From: Sulfitobacter undariae
Lineage (GTDB): Bacteria; Pseudomonadota; Alphaproteobacteria; Rhodobacterales; Rhodobacteraceae
Length of the DNA stretch: 64,000 nucleotides
NCBI RefSeq assembly: GCF_014196805.1
Contig: NZ_JACIEI010000017.1
Span: forward strand, 1-64,000
Reading direction: 5' to 3'
In this document: positions 62,756 through 64,000 of the stretch, in pieces
How positions within the stretch are numbered: position 1 is the first letter of the stretch
Layout: every line of letters starts with the position of its first letter
Made by a program: the position numbers and the translations under genes
Notes under the pieces: generated by a model
Databases searched by the model: none
Told to the model about the DNA's origin: nothing
What the model saw: the letters and a program-made list of their open reading frames with translations, nothing else

Positions 62756-64000
62756 TCAACAACTTGACGATGTCGTGTTAACCAGTTCGCTTATGGCTTC
62801 CAATAATTCTGTGTCGCGGAACGGTTTTTTAACCATATTGCAGTTCCCCAAAGTGATCGCAGCAGGGACATCGGCGCCTCCGGTGGCAAAAACAATCGGG
62901 AGGGCCGCGTTGATACTTCTCGCGTCATTAGCGAGCTCTTCCCCAGATCGATCAGGCAGCCCGATGTCCGTGATCAAAAGGTCAACGCCGCCTTTGTGCA
63001 GTATCTCGATCGCGTGCTGTGCAGTAGCTGCTTCCAATACGTCATATCCCGAGTCTCCCAGACACAGGGCAATGTCCATGCGGATCAATGCATCGTCTTC
63101 ACAGATGAGTACGCGCATGTTCGCAGGTTCGGCCGATACTTTTGCAATCGGAACTGAGGCGTCAGAAGGCGTTTGCTGTGGATAAACGATCGTGCCTTGC
63201 GTAGAGAGCATGCCGCGAATTTTTTGTGCCATTGTCAGTTGCGTATAGGGTTTACCCAGTAGCTCCACGCCTTCATCTAGTCGCCCGTCATGCACAATGG
63301 CGTCCTGAACATACCCAGATGAGAACAGCACAGGTAAATCGGGCCTTAGATTGCGTGCGATTTTGGCCAGATCATGACCTGTGGAGCCGCCGGGCATAAC
63401 GACATCGGTGAACAACAGATCAACGGCGATCTCCGTTTCCAAAATGGCCTGCGCGTTTTTGGCGTCGGGGGCTTCCAGCACCGTATATCCTAAATCGGAC
63501 AACATACCGGCAGCCGTTTCGCGCACTTCGTTATCATCTTCGACCAGAAGTATCGTCTCGGTACCGCCAGCCATGCCAATTGCGTTTATAGGCCGCGCAG
63601 CCGCTTCTTCTTGCAAGCAACGCGGTAGGTACAGTTTCACAGTTGTGCCTGTCCCGACGGTGCTGTCTATCAAAATATGTCCGCCGGATTGTTTGGCAAA
63701 TCCATAAACCATGGACAGACCCAGACCTGTTCCGTGACCGTCTTCTTTGGTGGTGAAAAATGGATCGAAAATACGCTCAATCACATCCGCAGGAATACCT
63801 GATCCCGTGTCTGTCACAGCCAGCATGACGTACTGCCCCGCCTCTAATCCCGGCGAAGACCGGACATCAGCGGCGGCCAGATCGACGTTTTCAATACTGA
63901 TCGTCAGTTTGCCCTGCCGGTCCATTGCATCGCGCGCGTTGATCGCCAGATTAAGCAGCGCATTCTCTAGGTTATTCGGATCGACGTTAGTGTTCCAAAG
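62756..64000 (-). CDS. Histidine kinase with two C-terminal receiver domains (partial)
   Basis: The reading frame is open to the window edge (NTNVDPNNLENALLNLAINARDAMDRQG), so only the C-terminal part (~414 residues) is present. The ATP-binding domain shows the N box, DTGSGIPADVIERIFDPFFTTK and GTGLGLSMVYGF. Receiver 1 (ILLVEDDNEVR; LLFTDVVMPGG) and receiver 2 (VLICEDDALIRMD; LLITDIGLPD) follow. This is a hybrid kinase of the PAS-HWE/HisKA-like group common in alphaproteobacteria; its sensor and phospho-His are outside the window. Confidence 0.88.
   Translation of the reverse strand, partial: LWNTNVDPNNLENALLNLAINARDAMDRQGKLTISIENVDLAAADVRSSPGLEAGQYVMLAVTDTGSGIPADVIERIFDPFFTTKEDGHGTGLGLSMVYGFAKQSGGHILIDSTVGTGTTVKLYLPRCLQEEAAARPINAIGMAGGTETILLVEDDNEVRETAAGMLSDLGYTVLEAPDAKNAQAILETEIAVDLLFTDVVMPGGSTGHDLAKIARNLRPDLPVLFSSGYVQDAIVHDGRLDEGVELLGKPYTQLTMAQKIRGMLSTQGTIVYPQQTPSDASVPIAKVSAEPANMRVLICEDDALIRMDIALCLGDSGYDVLEAATAQHAIEILHKGGVDLLITDIGLPDRSGEELANDARSINAALPIVFATGGADVPAAITLGNCNMVKKPFRDTELLEAISELVNTTSSSC

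Noticed and set aside
1-64000. Search for tRNA, rRNA, riboswitch or prophage genes
   Set aside because: No cloverleaf-like, rRNA-like or phage structural sequence was recognised on either strand; short or divergent RNAs could have been missed without a covariance search.

Overview
The window looks like a chromosomal piece from a marine alphaproteobacterium of the Roseobacter group (Rhodobacteraceae). The evidence is the mix of families: TRAP and tripartite tricarboxylate (TTT) transporters, several dipeptide-type ABC transporters, a giant RTX protein with a C-terminal Hint domain, a ureDAB-CEFG urease operon with a small extra ORF, and a BigR-type sulfur locus. Genus cannot be fixed from the sequence alone. 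No rRNA, tRNA, CRISPR array or prophage was seen.

Layout. 0.4-5.8 kb: a 1798-residue RTX/Hint exoprotein. 5.9-14.8 kb: a TRAP transporter (dctPQM) with a short-chain dehydrogenase, divergent from an IclR regulator that leads a thiolase, acyl-CoA synthetase and tandem-PPC-domain operon, then a convergent RidA protein; together this looks like uptake and CoA-dependent breakdown of an organic acid. 15.0-21.2 kb: tctCBA with the divergent two-component pair tctDE and a third, overlapping gene for a periplasmic binding protein. 21.2-35.1 kb: amide and peptide scavenging, with an amidase, a cytoplasmic penicillin-acylase-type hydrolase, IclR, an M81 (MlrC-like) peptidase, a dipeptide-type ABC transporter and two M20 hydrolases. 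35.2-39.6 kb: an IS3 relic, then a sulfide/persulfide locus (BigR-like ArsR, two YeeE/YedE proteins, persulfide-dioxygenase-like MBL protein, SulP transporter). 40.0-44.2 kb: TetR divergent from a membrane-fusion protein plus two ABC-2 permeases, without an ATPase gene. 44.3-49.3 kb: urease operon on the minus strand. 49.7-60.2 kb: GntR, flavin-reductase-like protein and Asp/Glu/hydantoin racemase, divergent from a dipeptide-type ABC transporter carrying two amidohydrolases, probably uptake and opening of a cyclic amide or N-heterocycle. Ammonia or urea released there could feed the neighbouring urease. 60.3-62.7 kb: a graveyard of nested insertion sequences. 62.8-64.0 kb: the end of a histidine kinase with two receiver domains, cut by the window edge.

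The most unusual signal is in the insertion-sequence graveyard. Three short (37, 41 and 41 bp) palindrome-rich segments with shared ends sit as clean insertions inside three places in transposase genes, and a fourth site carries what looks like a collapsed 12-13 bp copy. They look like a family of very small, gene-interrupting palindromic elements. Other points of note are a 55-residue His-rich membrane protein hidden between ureA and ureB, matched operator-like repeats in most divergent promoter regions, and a stem-loop directly after the binding-protein gene of all four complete solute transporters.
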